Assembly (NCBI GenBank): GCA_026018925.1
Contig: JAKSZU010000003.1
Span: forward strand, 10,689,236-10,753,235
Source: Tupaia tana
Taxonomy: Eukaryota > Chordata > Mammalia > Scandentia > Tupaiidae
Length of the DNA stretch: 64,000 bases
Direction of reading: 5' to 3'
The notes beneath the pieces are model-generated. The model made no database searches. It was given only the letters and a program-made list of their open reading frames with translations, and was not told where the DNA came from. The translations under genes and the position numbers were made by a program. Within the stretch, counting starts at the first letter, position 1. Each line of letters starts with the position of its first letter. This document shows positions 44,340 through 55,442 of the stretch, in pieces.

Positions 44340-44620
44340 GGGACCAGCTGTTAGCATAATGGCTATGTGGCTGAACTCCCATGTAGTCGACCACGGTTCG
44401 AGTCCCGGACCCGGTGGCTTAAACTCACAAGGAGCACGTGTGCGTGCGCGCCCAAGATCCCGAGAGTAGATTGGAGGAGAAGGGATTGCAGCGTGACCAT
44501 CCCCCCGGGGGGGGTGATTTCTCGCTTTCTGTCTCTCTGTCTCTGTCTGTCTCTTTCTGGCACATGCACGTGCCCGATAGCAAACATCCTCTCCAAAAAA
44601 AAAGAAAAAAAAAAAAAAAA
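44340..44620 (+). mobile_element. Family A SINE with intact pol III boxes
   Basis: A box tagcataatgg (44352-44362) and B box ggttcgagtcc (44395-44405). G-run expanded after the C-run (ccccccggggggggtg). The TSD includes aaaagctagt on both sides. The 3' end is altered (gcccgatagcaaacatcc). Confidence 0.95.
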
Positions 44621-45074
44621 GCTAGTTGCAACCCTCTAAATCAGTTTCACAATACCACTAGATTATAGCCACGGTTTGAAAAATACTGACGTAGATGATC
44701 TTTACATACTGCTGAGGTTCTTACGTTCTGTGATAATGAATAAACATGGTAGTTCTTTTGCATTTTTGTGTTTTATATATTATCACTTTTGTAGATAAAT
44801 TCTTGGGAATGTAATAGGATTTCCTAAAGTTGTCTTATAACTCTGATATAATAGCACAGATTAGTATTATAAATTTATGAATGTATAATTCATAATAAAA
44901 AAAAGTTTATTTGGCAGTGATATCAGCCAATGGAAAAGTAATGAGATTCCTTTTCTCATTTTCCCACTGAGCCAAGTACAGACTGCCTTCCAAATATTCT
45001 CACCACGATGGAGGAAGAGGTACCAAACAGGCATGATGTCCCTTCATACCTTGATTAAATAACTCTTTTAAAAC
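44621..45074. other. Unique sequence, nothing recognised
   Basis: No gene or repeat is assigned. Confidence 0.5.
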
Positions 45075-45215
45075 ACTCGGTTCTCAGTCCTGACTCTCAA
45101 ATCACCTGGACCAGTAAAAGTAACAAGCCATTTTTCTGACCCCATTCTAGAGTTATTAATTCAAGAGTGGAACTGAGTCGTCAATATTTGTCCTCTCCAG
45201 GTGAGGGCTGAGAAC
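45075..45215 (+). mobile_element. MER20-like hAT fragment
   Basis: cggttctcagtcctgactc, caaatcacctggaccag and an inverted end near gtgagggctgagaac fit a short nonautonomous hAT relic. Confidence 0.55.
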
Positions 45216-45999
45216 TAGACAGGTTGGTGCACCCCAAAATTCACTGTTCTCTTGGTAAACAGTTTGGGCCAAGGGCCGGAAACAGGCATGGGCAACCCCT
45301 GTGGGTAGAACATTTCCCCACCTGCATTCCTCCCTTAAGCATCACACTAATTGTCTCCTTCATCATCTTCCTTATCTACAATTTATCATCACCTGCTGTG
45401 ATTTCAGCAAATGTCTTCAAACCCTCGTCTCCTCCATTGACCCTGCTCACCACCTTTACAGTCGCTCAGCGCAAACGCCATGGGAGAAGGGTAACTCTAT
45501 CCACAATTGATCCTTTGTCAAGTGACTCTGTAGGTAGAGTTGTAAACAGCATGTAGATGTGTCATTTTGAAGAATTGGTAGCCGAAAGTGGAGGAGGGGC
45601 AGAAGTAGCAACCATCCCTCATCACAGAGGTAAGCGTGTTAAAGATACACTCAAAGCTGTGGGGACTCTGGAATATGACGGAATGAGCAAAGGTTGGGAC
45701 AGAGACATGTGTCACTAAAGGGAGTTAGAAGTTGCAAGTTAGCTTTAATATAACAACACCTAACTTTTTAATTACACATTTTAAAAATCTACTAAAGAGG
45801 GAATATGGAGATCAAGGAGAAATGTACTCAAAGGTTAAATGAAAAACAATTCACAACTGTTTGTTTTGGGAGGTTATGGTGGTTTTGGTCTTTGCTCTGT
45901 AGACTTGATTTTGTTATAGTGATCAGTTTCTTAATAATCAAATTAATTGAATTTTGAGATACAAAGATTTTTTTTTTAATTTTTGAATCCTCAGCTCAG
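45216..45999. other. Unique sequence, nothing certain
   Basis: A 110-codon plus-strand frame (45224-45556) and an overlapping 69-codon frame are compositionally ordinary and without recognisable motifs, so they are not called as genes. Confidence 0.45.
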
Positions 46000-46330
46000 A
46001 TGAAAGCTACTAGTTTTATATGCTTCCTTATCGCCACCTGGTGTGTGTTAAAATAATGCAAGGAAAGATAGTATAGTAACAGCTGAGTTATCAATGGAAA
46101 AATCGAAGTCGGCGGCTAAGCAGTTTATTAACAGACAAACAACCTTGATGTTGCTCAGTGAGCTGCAGATGTAACATGGGAGCTTTTCAATTTAGTAATG
46201 TGGCTTTCTCTGGCTGGTAAAACGGCTTCCTTTCGTTTGGAGATTATGACATTTTATAATGTTAAAATACAATTAATCTATAATAAAAGTGTATGATAAT
46301 TATCATCAATATAAGTAATACATTATGAAA
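46000..46330. promoter_or_regulatory. Candidate conserved noncoding element with CTCF-like motif
   Basis: Repeat-free. The minus strand at 46032-46044 reads acaccaggtggcg, 12 of 13 positions matching the CTCF core pattern. Nearby are a CpG pair in aagtcggcggctaagcag and AT-rich blocks. Function is inferred. Confidence 0.4.
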
Positions 46331-46481
46331 AACATAAATAATTTCAATTTTTAACAAAATTGGTACAAAAAGGGTTAGTGTTATTTCATTATTATTCTTG
46401 GATTTCCTTACTTAGCAAAAGCAAGACAAAATTGGGAGAGGTGATGAGCCTTTCTAGAGAAGACAAAGAGAGATCTTAAGT

Positions 46482-46637
46482 GGGGAACGGCAGGTGGCGT
46501 GGTGGCTAATGGCACTGGGCTCACACAAGACTGACTGCAATTCAAGTCCTGTACCTGGTGGCTTGTTTTCTCAGTTTCTTTCTCTCTCACTCACTCTATC
46601 CCTTTCAAGTAAAATTTAAATAAATAAATAAAGTTAA
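46482..46637 (+). mobile_element. Short family A SINE lacking the central body
   Basis: The head (ggaacggcaggtggcgtggtgg, actgcaattcaagtcctg, cctggtggcttg) joins directly to the CT-rich end (ttttctcagtttctttctc) and an aaataaataaat tail. The missing interval is nearly that missing at 7421-7567. Confidence 0.82.
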
Positions 46638-46818
46638 ATAAAATAATTCTTTAAAAAAAGAGAGAGGGGTCATCAGAAACAGCTGGGCGTTGACTCTTGC
46701 TTTCTCTCTTATCATCATAAGAATGGGACTTGGCTTATGCTGACTTGGTTTGACTCTGGACACAAGTCCATCCGATATAGACATCTTGGAAGTGCATCAG
46801 TGATCAACCCAAGCCTAA

Positions 46819-46888
46819 GACTGTTGTCAGTTTTGTTTAGCACTAGGTCATACCTGGTTTTTTACTATACAATGATCTATGAGAATAG
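46819..46888 (+). repeat. Unclassified repeat pair, copy A
   Basis: Matches 47952-48023 over about 70 bases, sharing gtttagcactaggtcat-type sequence. Nearly all differences are transitions, with copy A the more AT-rich. Family unknown. Confidence 0.75.
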
Positions 46889-47016
46889 ATGGAATGGTGA
46901 GAGAGGTTCCACAAAGGCTGTGATGAAGCAAAAATGGGCCTCTTTTTCAACTCTGGCTAGTTTTTCTAAGCTTGGGAAGTGTCACTAGCAAGGGAAGCAA
47001 GGGAAAAGCTGCATTA

Positions 47017-47505
47017 TATACCACATGTGGCATGTTAGCTAAAGGCACTGGACTCCCCTATGGCCAACCATGGTTCGAGTCCTAGCCCCAGTGGCTTGAA
47101 ACTCATTCACGTGCTTGGATGCCCAAAATATCAGGAGAAAAATGAAGGACAAGAGATTGCAGCTAGGCCCTCCCTTGGGGCTTGATTTCTCACTTTTCCT
47201 GTCACTGTCTCTCTGGCAAGCACATGTGCCCTATGTCAAAAACCTTTTTGGGAACCAGCAGTTAGCGTAATGGCTATGTCGCTGGACTCCCACGTAGTCG
47301 ACCGCGGTTCACGTCTAGGACCCGGTGGCTTACAACTCACGCCGGGCGCGTGTGCGTGCGTGCCCAGGATCCCGAGAGGAGAATGGAGGAGAAGGGATTG
47401 CGGCGTGACCATCCCCCCTGGGGGGTGATTTCTCGCTTTCTGTCTCTATGTCTCTCTCTGTCTGTCTGGCGAGCGCACGCGCCCTATAGCGAAAAAAACC
47501 TCTCC

Positions 47506-47536
<31 letters not shown>

Positions 47537-47550
47537 TTAAAAAATAAAAG
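47017..47550 (+). mobile_element. Family A SINE, mid-age, split near its 3' end by a young copy
   Basis: ggcatgttagctaaaggcac, ggttcgagtcctagcccc, ggcttgaaactcattcacg, then ctatgtcaaaaacctttt. The tail resumes after the young SINE. The word aaaaaccttttt stands on both sides of the insertion. Confidence 0.9.
47251..47530 (+). mobile_element. Family A SINE, among the youngest
   Basis: Full length with nearly all CpGs (gcgcgtgtgcgtgcgtgcc, gagcgcacgcgccctatagc) and an intact ccccccctgggggg palindrome. Inserted in the tail of an older copy. B box ggttcacgtct is altered. Confidence 0.96.
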
Positions 47551-47951
47551 AAGTAGCAGCATCTTCTTGTGTTTTGTGGAGCTGCTCTAGGCCCACTGAT
47601 TTCTGTGCCAGTGGCCAAACATTGGGATTATATAATGAGTGTGTGTGCGCACGCACATCTATGTTCTCTTAATATTAACACAACATTGAACTTCCTCTTC
47701 CCCCTTCACATCACCACACATTTTTCTTGTTGGAGAAATTTTAATTGACAGAGTTGATGAAAATAACAGGATGTGAAAGGAATTAGGGATTTCAGAGCCT
47801 TGTGCCCTTTGGTCTCTACCAGTATGCGTGTGATCTGTCGATTACGAAATTGAATACGGACCCGCAGATCCTGGGGAACACAGGGCCGTGGAAGAGAAGG
47901 GTTTATGAGAAGTGAGCGAAGTTCATTCTTGAAATGGAAACCTGAGACCAA

Positions 47952-48023
47952 GACTGTCGTCATGGTTTTGCTTAGCACCAGGTCATGCCCAGTCTTTTAC
48001 TGTACAGTGATCTGTGAGCATAG
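47952..48023 (+). repeat. Unclassified repeat pair, copy B
   Basis: Partner of 46819-46888. gcttagcaccaggtcatgcc and gtacagtgatctgtgagc hold C or G where copy A has T or A. An uninterrupted 90-codon minus-strand frame (47706-47978) overlaps it but shows no known domain. Confidence 0.75.
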
Positions 48024-48279
48024 GCTTCTGGGAACCCTTAGGTAGCAGATGACACTAAATGTGCCTCTTACTCATTAAGTTTCAAATAATCGTGGTCACT
48101 CTTACCTCTTAGATTTTATATAATTGTGGCATCAGTTGCTAGGTTGTTTCGTCTCCCTCTCTTCATTTAAAAAAAAAAAATCAATAATATGGTAAAGGCT
48201 TCAGAAAAAAAAGTAAGTGAAAAATTTTATCGAGCTCTTTAAAATCTTTCCTGGTTATTAAAATGTGTATTCATTTTCT

Positions 48280-48700
48280 TAATACTGTTCATTTAGACAT
48301 TTAATAGTTCTCAAAGCAGCCCTGATTATTCAAGATGCTTTTTCTCTCTCTTTCAAATACTTCAAGTGTCTATTGTTGGCAGATTTCTGACAGCCTCACA
48401 AGTTTCAGCAAAGCTCACCAACTTGGTTTAATTCGGTAAAAGCCTCATTAACTTAACTAGATCACAGAGTCTCTCTGCCAAAAATTAACCTATTTAGCAC
48501 AAAAATAGTCCCTCTCTACCTGTAATTGTCATTTCTTCCAGATTACTGCAGTCAGACTGTCATTTTCTTTTTTCTCCACCCACAAAGAGTAAGATCCCTG
48601 CAACTCATGGAATGATCTAGCATTTTACAACACCAGAATAACTTAAAGGGCCATGTACATATTTTCTCAACTATAGTCTATGTTGTTCCAAATATAGATT
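48280..48700. promoter_or_regulatory. Candidate conserved noncoding stretch
   Basis: Repeat-free, motif-dense (ctattgttggcag, ggtttaattcggtaaaagc, aattgtcatttcttccag). By appearance only. Confidence 0.3.
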
Positions 48701-49199
48701 TTTTACCCTAGAGGTATATCAATTATCTAGCGTTTCAAATCCCATTTTTAGCATTTATGCTGAAGTGCTATCAGTGATATTTATTTCAGGTCCTTCCTCT
48801 GAAATGAGCACCTATTGCTATTTAAATATAACAGAAATGGAAGCTGCTACCTTATTCTTTCAAGAGATTTTTTTTTTCCTTACCACTGATTCAAGAAGTA
48901 ATTGGAGAGGGAAAAGTAGTACGCATGAAAAGAATAATACTTTCTTATTCTGTAATAATTAAAGAGTGGGGAATTGTGTATTATTTGATTCTTTATTAAT
49001 ACTTACAAAGGCAATATGTCAAATTTTAATACTTTTGTTCACTTTCACCAAATTGAGTTTTCATCGTTTTTTTAGCAGCATTGGCTTACACAATTTAAGT
49101 TATATTTGTACAATGAGTAGCTAGTATTTTATTAATATGAATATTTAAGTTGGAATGAAGATAAATTCCTTGGAATTATAAAATGACAGAGCTGTAAGG
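48701..49199. other. AT-rich unique sequence
   Basis: No gene or repeat is recognised. Confidence 0.5.
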
Positions 49200-49335
49200 C
49201 CACTTAGAGATACCATACCCCAACATTCGTTCTGAATTCTCATTTCAGAGATGAGGAAACCGAGTCCCCTACATTGCTTAATTCCACAGACCTAATCAAC
49301 AGAGGAAAGAATTCACTTCATTTTTCAAAGAACCC
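49200..49335 (-). mobile_element. MIR-like fragment
   Basis: cattcgttctgaattctcat, cagagatgaggaaaccgag and tgcttaattccacagacc suggest an antisense MIR core. Confidence 0.55.
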
Positions 49336-50285
49336 AGCAGTGTGTATGGCCTTAGATTATGTGCTACAAAAGTATAGTTTACATTTAACCTTCATCAATG
49401 ATGGGACTACTCATATGCCTAGTGTTTAATAAATATTTACTACAGTCTTGTGATTCTAGCATTCTTTGTAGACTACAAAATAAATGAAGTCACTTAAATT
49501 ATCGAGGTCTGTAAAGATGTTTATAATAAAAAATGAAATTAATATTTTCAAAATAACTGAATTTAATTGGTTGGGTTTTTGTGTTGCTGAGTACATTTCT
49601 AATAAGTAATTGACTTTCTAGATGCAATTACATTCTAATCTAAACCTAACATGGGCAGACATACACAGGCACCTCCATGATCAAGAAAAAAACTCTTCAA
49701 CCTTGATTCCCAGAAGCAAATAAGAGCTAGACCAAAGTGCTTAAGGTGACCTATCTCTTTTTGAGAAGAGAAATAACCCTGATTCCCAGTTCACTCCTTG
49801 TAAAAGAAGTGTTGTATCTGTGTCAGTCTTGAACAAACTGCTTCTTTCTGTAGCTTCAGGCTTTATTATCCCTGAGAATGGCCCTTGAGAACTGTCACAG
49901 CATTTATTACTTGGCCTTTTTCCTAAAACTTTCAGATCCCCAACACTTAACTTCATCATGTAGTAGAATGTGGTGTGTGTTTTCCTGTAGATAAAGCAGA
50001 ATTCACCAATTTGTCGTAGTACAACAGGTTGAGATTAATCTAGGCCTTTTATTTGAGAAACAAAACTTTCTTTTAAAGGACAGAGAAATAAATTAAGAGA
50101 AAAGTCATTTTCAAAAACACCCTTTGAAATCACTTTGTTAGCAGCTTACGCCAAAGGAACCTCCTTTGGTCTTTTCCTTTTTACTGTAGTTGTCTCTGGT
50201 GTATGGAGGCCTTATGGAAAGTTCATAGTAAAATAGAATAAAGTACTAGTTTATTTTGGTAGAAAAGAAAAAGTTGAAATCTAAC
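49336..50285. other. Unique sequence, nothing recognised
   Basis: No gene or repeat is assigned. Confidence 0.5.
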
Positions 50286-50753
50286 TCTCTCTGTGGCCTA
50301 GTGATTAAAAGAGCCAGGTCCCACATGGGCAGTTGTGTTTGAATCCCGGCCCTGGTGGCTTAAAAAACACCCTGGGTGCCTGTGCATGTACACTCAAAAT
50401 TTCGACAAGATTGGGGGAACCAACAGTTACTGTAATGGTTATGTCGCTGGACTCCCATGTAGTCGACCGCGGTTCACGTCCCAGACCCGGTGGCTTAAAA
50501 CTCACGCCGGGCGCGTGTGCGTGCGTGCCCAAGATCCCGAGAGGAAAACGGAGGAGAAGGGATTGTGGCGTGATCATCCCCCCTGGGGGGTGATTTCTCG
50601 CTTTCTGTCTCTAATGTCTCTCTCTGTCTGTCTGGCGAGCACACGCGCCCTATAGCAAAAATCTCTCCCCCCCCCCAAAAAAAAATTTCAACAAGATTGG
50701 GAAATAGAGAAGAGATTGCAGTATGATCATCCCCTAATGAAGGGTGCTTCCCC

Positions 50754-50785
<32 letters not shown>

Positions 50786-50835
50786 TTCTCTCTCTCACTA
50801 CCTCTCTGGTGGGCCCACATAAACTCTGGCAATTA
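50286..50835 (+). mobile_element. Family A SINE, old, split by a young copy
   Basis: The left part (ggcctagtgattaaaagagc, ccaggtcccacatgggcag, ggcttaaaaaacaccctgg) and right part (50702-50835, gagaagagattgcagtatg and a long tc/ttc block) flank the young copy. A 20-base word around atttcgacaagattggg is duplicated at the break. Confidence 0.9.
50416..50681 (+). mobile_element. Family A SINE, young, same-strand nest
   Basis: TSD atttcgacaagattggg / atttcaacaagattggg. Full length, CpG-rich. A C-run precedes the A-tail (ctctccccccccccccaaaa). Confidence 0.95.
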
Positions 50836-50845
50836 ATATAATATG

Positions 50846-50918
50846 TATAGTTAATATTTTGAAATCTGTGCATGATTTTTTAATAATACACATTTTCCAT
50901 GAACTTTTGTATTATGAC
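50846..50918 (-). mobile_element. Half of a mariner-type MITE
   Basis: ttgaaatctgtgcatgattt, ataatacacattttccatg and aacttttgtattat match one arm and the middle of the element at 54663-54797. The other arm is missing. Confidence 0.6.
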
Positions 50919-51169
50919 CTGAGTTACTTTCTAGCTTTCCCTTCAGCAGCCGTATCTATGAAGTTTTTCTCTGAATAACAGGGAGAAAGGTCTAAGATGC
51001 CTGTAACCTGCTGAGACATTTTTTTTCTTATGGAATATTTATGCCTTGCTTAAATCGAGATTATGTCAAGTATGCCTTACTTCAATCTGCCAAATCCAGT
51101 TCACCTTTCATAAAGTGAGGTTGAACAGTCACCAACAGTAATTCATAGGAAAAAAATGAATGATACCAA

Positions 51170-51435
51170 TTTTTTTTTTTTTTGGAGAGATTTTTGCTAT
51201 AAGGCGCATGCGTTTGCCAGACAGACAGAGAGAGACAGAGACAGAAAGCAAGAAATCACCCCCCAGGGGGGATGGTCACACCGCAATCCCTTCTCCTCCA
51301 TTCTGCTCTTGGGATCTTGGGCACGCACGCACACACACCTGGCGTGAGTTTTAAGCCACCGGGTCTGGGATGCAAACCGCGATCGACTACGTGGGAGTCC
51401 AGGGACATAGCCATTACACTAACTGCTGGTTCCCC
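51170..51435 (-). mobile_element. Family A SINE with TSD
   Basis: TSD aatgatacca at 51159-51168 and 51436-51445. Full antisense copy. ggcGTGAGTTTT donor-like word kept. The acceptor side reads tttgctataag, so its AG is displaced. Confidence 0.95.
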
Positions 51436-51533
51436 AATGATACCATTTTTTGAAGGAGAGACACTTAGTTAAGTAATTAAATCAAATCCAAAATCAAACG
51501 AAAGCATTGGTTTTTGGAATTAACTGTTTTCTT

Positions 51534-51795
51534 TTTTTTTTTTTCTAGAGGTTTTTGCTAAAGGGCACGTGTGCTCACCAGAAAGAGAGAGGGATAGAAA
51601 GACAGAAAGTAAGAAATCACCCCCCGGGGGTATGGCCATGCTGCAATCCCTTCTAATCCATTCTCCTCTTGGGATCTTGGGCACGCACATACACGTGCCC
51701 GGTATGAGTTTAAGCCTCCAGGTCCGGGACTCGAACTGTGGCCGACTACATGGGAGTCTAGCAACACAGCTATTACACCAATTGCTGTTCCCAGC
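51534..51795 (-). mobile_element. Family A SINE with TSD
   Basis: TSD attaactgttttctt / attacctgttttctt at 51519-51533 and 51796-51810. 3' end reads tttttgctaaagggcacg, so the usual ctatag is ctaaag. Confidence 0.95.
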
Positions 51796-51810
51796 ATTAC
51801 CTGTTTTCTT

Positions 51811-52255
51811 ACTTGACACTGATCAACAAGAAAATTAAGTTAGTCATTTACTTGTTCAAATCAGCCCCAGTCTGAAGTTATAGTCACTCTCAGTGAAAGA
51901 TAAATTCCAAGGAAAGCTCTTACATTAGAGATTATTTGGAAAATGGTAATAGAGTTGAGAATGGCTTTGGGGAAAATAAAGTTTCACAGGTTCTCCTGGA
52001 CCTTTATATCTTTTTTTTTTCCTCTGAAAAGTAAAAAGTATAACTGTAACACTAGAGATGCAACTAAAATTAATAGGATTTTAAAAATCCACTTTTTCAT
52101 GTATTTTGAGTTTTTGAGTACTTGAGTTTTCAGGTCTGCTAACAAAATTTTACCTCACCATTGTATAGTGTCTAATAACTTCTTAGTGAATAAAATAAAA
52201 GGAAATAACAAGTTACAATATAGAAATCAGAATATAATAACATATTTTATCAATT
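51811..52255. other. Unique sequence, nothing recognised
   Basis: No gene or repeat is visible. Confidence 0.5.
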
Positions 52256-52269
52256 CAAGGCTATTAATT

Positions 52270-52528
52270 TTTTTAAAGAGGTTTTTCTGCTAGGGCATGT
52301 CTTCTTGCCAGAGAGAGAGAGAGACAGAGACAATGAGGGAAAGTTAGAAATTATCCCATCCCCAGGAGGATGGCCACGCTGCAATCCCTTCTCCTCCATT
52401 CTTCTCCTGGAATCTTGGACACGTACGCACACACGCCTGGCATGTTTCAAGCTACCAGGTCTGGAACTTGAACCGTAGTTGGCCATGTGGAAGTCCAGTG
52501 ACGTAACTGCTATGCCATCTACTGGCCC
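52270..52528 (-). mobile_element. Family A SINE, mid-age, perfect TSD
   Basis: TSD caaggctattaatt at 52256-52269 and 52529-52542. ggcatgtttcaagctaccag and agttggccatgtggaag mark the mid-age class. The head ends atctactggcccc. The T-tail is almost gone. Confidence 0.94.
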
Positions 52529-52544
52529 CAAGGCTATTAATTCT

Positions 52545-53060
52545 TAGCTGTGCAAATACTGTCTGAGCGCTCACACCTGGCCGTGTTCTTGACACTGAGC
52601 CTGCTCGGGTGATCAAATGGGCAGTGTCCTTTCCTTCGTGGGCTGTACTGTGAAATGGGAGAAAGGTATGACATTAGCACTTATCAAATAACTAAGTGAC
52701 CCGTGCTGTACCATTCAAATGACGGTTCTGGAATTAGGAAATGAGGCTCTAATCTAGAGTAGTGGACAAGGCCCCTAGACCTATACCATTCAGACGAAGC
52801 CTAAAGAGTGAATCGAAAACCAGCGTCTCCTAAGGGGACGATATTCTAGACAGAGGGGGACCCAAGGTAGAGAAGGTTAGATTTGCTCAGAAACAAAGTA
52901 CATATTTTATAAAATAGCAATTTTTGAGGGAGTAAGATGTGAAACAAAGTTGACAGGTTTGGAGAGGCTTCTATGACAGGAAGGAATTTTGGTCTTAAAC
53001 CTAAATAAAACACGAAGTCATGAAAGAGTTTTCAAAGAGCAGAATAACTCAGTCCTATCT
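52545..53060 (+). repeat. Ancient interspersed repeat, probably same family as 41170-41975
   Basis: tgtctgagcgctcacacctg, gtgtcctttccttcgtggg, gagaggcttctatgacagg and gagttttcaaagagcagaat follow the order of the old repeat noted above. Diverged. Confidence 0.5.
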
Positions 53061-54329
53061 GTGTGTTTTTAAAACGCACTTTGTTTTATCCTAGCCGGCG
53101 TCAGGATATTCACAGGTCTTAAACATTTTGGTTGGCCTCTTCGTCTGTAAAACACATACACATAAAAACTTTATCACTCTATTGGCATACAGATGAATAC
53201 AATCCAGACTGGATTTTAGTTTATTTTCTTATGACATTAAAAGAAGTTAAAACATTTTGTGGGTATCCTAAGATCCTCATGGAGTCTGACCCTATGCCCT
53301 CTGTGCCCTGGTCTTATTAGAAGAGAACAGATTTTAGTTAAGATATGTAGAAAGCTATTACATAACTACTGGCTAGAGAAAGTGACAGATAAAAGCAAAA
53401 AAAAATCAATAAAATATTATTAATTTAGTTTTTAAATAAAAAAAATACACCATCTACTTAGACTCTTTAAAAGTATATACCAAGAAACATAAACCAACAT
53501 TTGCTAAAAAGAAAAGAATCACATCTAGTCAATTTTAAAAAAAAAGAAAGAAATGGGAAATGGATAAAGGGGTGTGTAAGAGAGCTGAGAGGTGGGCAAA
53601 AAGGACTAGAAGCCAAGAGGGAGGGTGGGGGCAGAATGCTGGAGACAGGGGAGAGGGAGAGAAATACACAGAGGCAGAGTAACAAGAAAGGAAGTGAGAA
53701 AATCAAGTGGAAATGCATGTGAAAGCTCTCGGATGGTAAATGTGCTATACAAATGGAGCAAAGTGTAATAGGAACCCAGGGAAAAATTTTCTTGGAAGCT
53801 TGGAGCCAATGCATTAAAAAAAAATCTTATAATGATCACCCATAGTCCTTCAGAAAAAAATCAATAGAATGTGGGCCATTATGAAATAGTCATGTTAGCA
53901 GGACAGTACTTTACGAAGGAGCATATGTAGGTCTTATTAAACCAAAACTTTCTGTAGAGCGATGTGTTAGTGGAAAGCTGACAGGCGTTTTCAACTAGAA
54001 TCATGTGCTGGCTTGCTGGAGAAACCACACAGGGCAGCTTTGCTGTTTACCTTGTTCTTTTTGTAAATCCCTCTGCAATATTGTTACGTACCAAAATTCC
54101 AAAATGCTTTCTAAGAAATAAGTCAATGTGGGTTCACAGTCATGCTCTTCCTCCCAGTAGAGTTTAATAACCTCTAAGCTTCATTTTGGATTGACTTTAT
54201 GATCCTCCCTATGTGAAACAGGATGACTCCCTATCACTATATCAGGAAGCCTGGCTGGCTGGGGTGAGGACCCTTCTCTTCACCCCCCACACGCAGTGCT
54301 CTACAACTGGTTAATTTTTTTGTGTTGAT
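53061..54329. other. Unique sequence with purine-rich tract
   Basis: 53540-53720 is strongly purine-rich (gggagggtgggggcag, gagagggagagaaatac). It supports a 115-codon minus-strand frame of pyrimidine-encoded low-complexity peptide, not a gene. The rest is unassigned. Confidence 0.45.
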
Positions 54330-54662
54330 TTAACCAACCTACAGTCCCAGGTAATCAATCAAATATTAATCTAGATGTTCCTGTGAAGATATTCTGGAAA
54401 TGTGGTTAACATCTACAATCAGTTGACTATAAATATAGGAGACCATTCTCAATTATGTAGGTAGGCCTTGTCCACTCAACTGCGATATTGTAAAGGCAAA
54501 CAACAGCTTTCCCTGAGAAAGAAGAAATAATGCCTCAGGTCTGCAATATCTACTCCTATTCAAGAGTTTTCAGCCATTGATAGGTCCCATGTATGTTCAG
54601 ACTTGCCATCCTCTATAATTACATGAGTCAATCTTGAAATAAATCTTTATATATTTGAGAAG

Positions 54663-54797
54663 TCTTTAAAAAATTCATGGAAACATGTTTTATGATAAAA
54701 TTATGCATGGATTTCAAACAAAATTGTACCATAATAAACTTCTATTTTAATTTCATGTTTTTCCAAGAACTTTTTGAAGTTCCCCTCATATAAGTCT
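54663..54797 (+). mobile_element. Mariner-type MITE inside an LTR fossil
   Basis: Left arm ctttaaaaaattcatggaaa and right arm ttttccaagaactttttgaa are inverted repeats. Interior reads aattatgcatggatttcaaa. Flanks are ata/tata-rich, consistent with TA target duplication. Confidence 0.75.
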
Positions 54798-55055
54798 ACA
54801 TATAGAAAGAGAGAGAAACAGACAGAATTAAAGATATGTCCTCACTGATTCTATTTCTCTGGAGAATCTTGAATGATTCAGATTTTGGTAGCAAGGATGA
54901 TTCTAGAGGAACAGAATCATAAGGATGAATTTTATTGGTGGGTTCTAAGGATTCTGAAAGTGGTCCTTCAAGATGATTAAGCTTAAAACACTAATGACTA
55001 TGTCCAGTGTGAAGAGGGTGCTGATCAACCATGGTCTGAGGTGGTGAACTAGCCA

Positions 55056-55442
55056 GCCAATGATGGTTACGAACTATCACAGACTGGGTAGCTTAAACAA
55101 CAAACACTTATTTTCTCACAGTTCTGGAGGTCAGAAGTTCAAATCAAGCTTCTGGCTAATTTGGTAAGAACCAGGGAGGGCTCTCTTCCTTTTGTATAGA
55201 CAGCGGCCTTCTCACTATGTCCTCATGTGACCTTTCCTTCATGAATACATGCAAAGAGAGAAAAGAAACCCCTCTGGTATCTCTTCTTATAAGAATACTA
55301 AGCTTACCAGAACAAGGTCCTATCTCTATGACCTCCTTTAACCTTAATTTCCTTCTTACTTGAAGTACAGTCACACTGTGAGGAATTTGGGCTTTAATAT
55401 TTGAGGGTGGGGGGAGCCGTCACAAACATTCGGTCCATAACA
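55056..55442 (-). mobile_element. MaLR solitary LTR fossil (MLT1-like)
   Basis: agactgggtagcttaaaca, tctcacagttctggaggtc, cctcatgtgacctttcctt and the end cattcggtccataaca fit a reversed MLT1-class LTR. Ancient and decayed. It interrupts ERVL-like internal sequence. Confidence 0.8.

Noticed and set aside
53540-53720. Coding exon on the minus strand
   Set aside because: The serine/leucine/proline-rich peptide is what a purine-rich tract encodes on its complement, with no domain or splice context.
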